Source of the DNA: Ramlibacter sp.
GTDB taxonomy: Bacteria > Pseudomonadota > Gammaproteobacteria > Burkholderiales > Burkholderiaceae_C
Direction: 5' to 3'
Assembly (NCBI GenBank): GCA_019635435.1
Contig: JAHBZM010000001.1
Location: 3,782,001 to 3,846,000, forward strand
DNA length: 64,000 bases
The notes under the pieces were generated by a model. The model had not been told where the DNA came from. It saw only the letters and a list, made by a program, of their open reading frames with translations, and did not search any database. Numbering within the stretch: position 1 is the first letter of the stretch; the number at the start of each line of letters is the position of its first letter. The position numbers were made by a program, and so were the translations under genes. Below, piece after piece: positions 60,897-64,000 of the stretch.

Positions 60897-61889
60897 ATGC
60901 GCCTGTTCGCCCGCAAGCCCCCCGCTGAGCCCACGCCCGTCGTGGCCGCGGCTCCGATGGCCGGCGCGCCCAGCGCCGAGCAGGTGCTGCGCCGCCTGGA
61001 GTGGACCACGCTGCGCCGGCTCGACGGCCTGTTGCAGGGCGACTACCGCACGCTCATGCGCGGCGCCGGGCTGGACCTGGCCGACCTGCGCGAGTACCAG
61101 CACCACGACGACGTGCGCCACATCGACTGGAACGTCACGGCCCGGCTGCAGATGCCCCATGTGCGCGTTTACACCGAAGACCGCGAGATGGCCGCCTGGT
61201 TTCTGCTGGACCTCAGCGCCTCGGTCGACTTCGGCTCGGGTGAACAGCGCAAGCGCAACGTGTCGGCGGAATTCGTCGCCGTGCTGGCGCGCCTGCTCAC
61301 ACGCCATGGCAACCGGGTGGGCGCCTTGCTGCATGGCGCGGGGCCCGACACCCTGATCCCGGCGCGCAGCGGCCGCCGCCATGTGCTGCACCTGCTGCAC
61401 AGCCTGCAAAGCCGGCCGGCCGGCAACGAGGCCGGCACCACCCGGCTTGATGAGCTGCTCAAATCCGCGGCCAACGCCATCCGCCGGCGCTCCACGGTGT
61501 TCGTGGTCTCCGACTTCATCAGCGAACCCGGCTGGGAGCAGCCGCTGGCCCGGCTGGCGCAGCGCCACGAGGTGGTGGCCGTGCGCCTGCTCGACCCGCT
61601 GGAACTGGAGCTGCCCGACCTGGGCCTGGTGACCCTGCGCGACGCTGAAACCGGCGAGCAATTGCTGGTGGACACCCATGACGCGGGCTTTCGCCACCGC
61701 TTTGCGCGGATCGCGGCGCAGCGCGAGGCCGAACTGCGCGAGTCGCTGGCGCGCGCGGGCGTGGACAGCCTGGAACTGTCCACCGACGACGATCTGCTGG
61801 ACGCCCTGCTGCGCTTCACCGACCTGCGCAAGCGCCGCAGCCAGCTCGCTTCGGGCGGCTTGCCCGCCCACCTGAGAAAGGCCGCCTGA
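60897..61889 (+). CDS. DUF58 domain-containing protein
   Basis: 330-residue soluble protein. The DUF58 core is LREYQHHDDVRHIDWNVTAR near residue 66, followed by a VWA-like region (AWFLLDLSASVDFGS, with a DxSxS-like metal site) and STVFVVSDFISEPG. It has no transmembrane helices, unlike many DUF58 proteins. It is the middle member of the MoxR-DUF58-VWA module and probably interacts with the MoxR ATPase. ATG 60897 follows a short spacer. Confidence 0.9.
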   Translation: MRLFARKPPAEPTPVVAAAPMAGAPSAEQVLRRLEWTTLRRLDGLLQGDYRTLMRGAGLDLADLREYQHHDDVRHIDWNVTARLQMPHVRVYTEDREMAAWFLLDLSASVDFGSGEQRKRNVSAEFVAVLARLLTRHGNRVGALLHGAGPDTLIPARSGRRHVLHLLHSLQSRPAGNEAGTTRLDELLKSAANAIRRRSTVFVVSDFISEPGWEQPLARLAQRHEVVAVRLLDPLELELPDLGLVTLRDAETGEQLLVDTHDAGFRHRFARIAAQREAELRESLARAGVDSLELSTDDDLLDALLRFTDLRKRRSQLASGGLPAHLRKAA

Positions 61890-61926
61890 ATGATGCCCCG
61901 CGTCACTCAGCCCGGCGGAGACTGAC

Positions 61927-62967
61927 ATGCATTTCCTCTGGCCCCAGTTCCTCTGGCTGTTGCTGGCCCTGCCCCTGCTGGTGGGCCTGTACCTGTGGCT
62001 GCTGCGCCGCAAGAAGAAGACCGCGGTGCGCTATGCCTCGCTGTCCATCGTGCGCGAGGCCATGGGCAGCGGCATCGGCTGGCGCCGCCACATTCCGCCG
62101 GTGCTGTTCCTGCTGGCGTTCACGGCCATGCTGGTGGCCACGGCGCGCCCGGTGGCCGTCATCACGCTGCCGTCCACGCAGCAGACCATCATTCTCGCCA
62201 TGGACGTCTCCGGCAGCATGCGCGCCACCGACGTGCAGCCCAGCCGGCTGGTGGCGGCGCAGGAGGCCGCCAAGAAATTCCTCACCGAGCTGCCGCGCCA
62301 TGTGAAGGTGGGCATCGTGGCGTTTGCGGGTTCGGCCCAGGTGGCCCAGCTGCCCACCATCAACCGCGAGGACCTGGTCACCGCCATCGACCGCTTCCAG
62401 CTGCAGCGCGCCACGGCCACAGGCAATGCCATCGTGATCTCGCTGGCCACGCTGTTCCCCGATGCCGGCATCGACCTGCAGCAGATGGGCGGCTCGCGTT
62501 TCGGCCCGGTCGGCCGCTCGCTGGACGAGCCGGCCAAGGAAAAGAAGGAGTTCACCCCGGTCGCACCCGGCTCCTACAGCTCGGCCGCCATCATCATGCT
62601 GACCGACGGCCAGCGCACCACCGGCGTGGACCCGCTCGAAGCCGCCAAGATGGCGGCCGACCGCGGCGTGCGGGTCTACACCGTGGGCATTGGCACGGTG
62701 GACGGCGAGACCATCGGCTTTGAGGGCTGGTCGATGCGGGTGCGGCTGGACGAGGAAACGCTCAAGTCCATCGCCAACAAGACCCAGGCCGAGTACTACT
62801 ACGCGGGCACCTCGGAAGACCTCAAGAAGGTCTACCAGACCCTGAGTTCGCGCCTTGCCGTGGAGAAGAAAGAGACCGAGATCTCCGGCCTGCTGGCGCT
62901 GCTGGCCGCCGCGCTGGCCCTGGTGTCGGCGGGCCTGTCGGTGCTCTGGTTCAACCGGATCCTGTGA
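61927..62967 (+). CDS. VWA domain-containing protein (BatA-like)
   Basis: 346-residue membrane protein with two N-terminal helices (FLWLLLALPLLVGLYLWLL and PPVLFLLAFTAMLVATARP) and one C-terminal helix (LLALLAAALALVSAGLSVL). The periplasmic/peripheral VWA domain between them has the metal site DVSGSMRATD near residue 96, TATGNAIVIS and the acidic LTDGQRTTG. This is the BatA layout. Partner of the MoxR and DUF58 products. ATG 61927 is preceded by CGGAG. It converges with lolD. Confidence 0.92.
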   Translation: MHFLWPQFLWLLLALPLLVGLYLWLLRRKKKTAVRYASLSIVREAMGSGIGWRRHIPPVLFLLAFTAMLVATARPVAVITLPSTQQTIILAMDVSGSMRATDVQPSRLVAAQEAAKKFLTELPRHVKVGIVAFAGSAQVAQLPTINREDLVTAIDRFQLQRATATGNAIVISLATLFPDAGIDLQQMGGSRFGPVGRSLDEPAKEKKEFTPVAPGSYSSAAIIMLTDGQRTTGVDPLEAAKMAADRGVRVYTVGIGTVDGETIGFEGWSMRVRLDEETLKSIANKTQAEYYYAGTSEDLKKVYQTLSSRLAVEKKETEISGLLALLAAALALVSAGLSVLWFNRIL

Positions 62968-62984
62968 ACGGCCTGCGCCCGGCC

Positions 62985-63654
<670 letters not shown>

Positions 63655-63662
<8 letters not shown>

Positions 63663-64000
63663 AGCGCAGGGCCTCCGCCGGGTTGACCTGGCTGGCGCGC
63701 CAGCTCGGGTAGATGGTGGCCACAAAGGCCAGCAGCAGAGAGATCACCGCGATCGGCATGATGTCGCCGCGCTGCGGGTCGCTGGGCATGCGGCTGATCA
63801 GGTAGATGTCCTTGGGCAGAAAGCTCGCGTGGAACAGGCGTTCCAGCGCCGGCACGATCACGTCGATGTTGTAGGCCACGCCCAGGCCCAGCAGCAGGCC
63901 GGCCAGCGTGCCAATCACGCCCACCATCGCGCCCTGCACCACGAACACGCCCATGATGCTGCGCGGGCTGGCGCCCAGCGTGCGCAGGATGGCGATGTCG
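63655..64000 (-). CDS. lolC: Lipoprotein-releasing ABC transporter permease LolC/LolE (C-terminal part)
   Basis: Only the last 114 or so residues are in the window; the gene runs off the right edge. Visible are ILRTLGASPRSIMGVF, the conserved cytoplasmic coupling helix, two membrane helices (GAMVGVIGTLAGLLLGLGVA and IAVISLLLAFVATIYPSW), a periplasmic loop LFHASFLPKDIYLISRMPSD, and the typical ending SQVNPAEALRYE. This ending is characteristic of LolC/LolE; which of the two cannot be told. It precedes lolD in the same operon. Confidence 0.93.

Overview
The window is one contiguous piece of a high-GC, gene-dense betaproteobacterial chromosome. Gene content and protein style fit the Burkholderiales, most likely the Comamonadaceae (Acidovorax/Variovorax/Polaromonas relatives). 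The evidence is Bug/TctC-type solute-binding and TctAB genes, a LivHMGF branched-chain amino acid transporter, the trxB / Crp / ftsK / lolA / rarA neighbourhood, PimC/PimD-like acyl-CoA dehydrogenases, DUF3422, and many ATGA or GTGA start-stop overlaps. The genus is inference. I found no tRNA, rRNA, CRISPR array, transposase, prophage or plasmid gene.

Layout. 1-2117: the end of a surface-polysaccharide cluster (UDP-sugar 2-epimerase, cut by the window edge, and a GT4 glycosyltransferase), lower in GC than what follows. 2020-5803: YeeZ-like SDR, an iron-sulfur flavin reductase, a Bug binding protein and a small outer-membrane barrel. 5807-9325: livHMGF. 9567-17006: rarA, a small membrane protein, a GNAT enzyme, lolA, ftsK, a Crp/Fnr regulator and trxB. 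17177-17592: rpmB-rpmG behind a structured leader, closed by a strong bidirectional terminator. 17650-26633: MocR regulator, RidA-like protein, DUF2917, fatty-acid desaturase, rsmB, DUF1653, purN, yceH and an acyl-CoA dehydrogenase pair. 26721-33234: lipoprotein hydrolase, two large secreted DUF11 proteins and an HNH nuclease. 33404-41917: ribF-ileS-lspA, Na/Pi transporter, single-domain response regulator, Nudix hydrolase and quinone oxidoreductase. 42016-47283: EamA exporter, a TRAP permease pair without a binding protein, an atypical SDR, and an SH3 protein plus M48 protease pair. 47284-47822: non-coding mosaic of inverted repeats. 47823-52184: EamA, DUF3422, tctA, tctB. 52323-58691: a very compact six-gene minus-strand run (tatD, DNA-deoxyinosine glycosylase, SpeE-like, GspE-like ATPase, glucose dehydrogenase-like SDR, trehalase). 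58790-64000: S1C protease, MoxR-DUF58-VWA module, then lolD and the end of lolC.

The most unusual signal is a short dispersed repeat of about 60 bp. Five good copies (10301, 22928, 40746, 48692, 57635) align without gaps over their first 46 bases, and every one lies inside protein-coding sequence: rarA, the shared ends of DUF1653 and purN, a Nudix hydrolase, an EamA transporter and a DNA glycosylase. They are read in all three frames of one orientation, so unrelated proteins carry repeat-derived peptides, for example the same eight residues in DUF1653 and the Nudix protein. This resembles the in-gene palindromic elements known from Rickettsia. Other points worth a look are the inverted-repeat mosaic at 47318-47790, the three-hairpin leader of rpmB, a trio of DnaA-box-like sequences at 21313-21341, and a DUF2917 gene whose frame runs far into the antisense strand of the desaturase gene.
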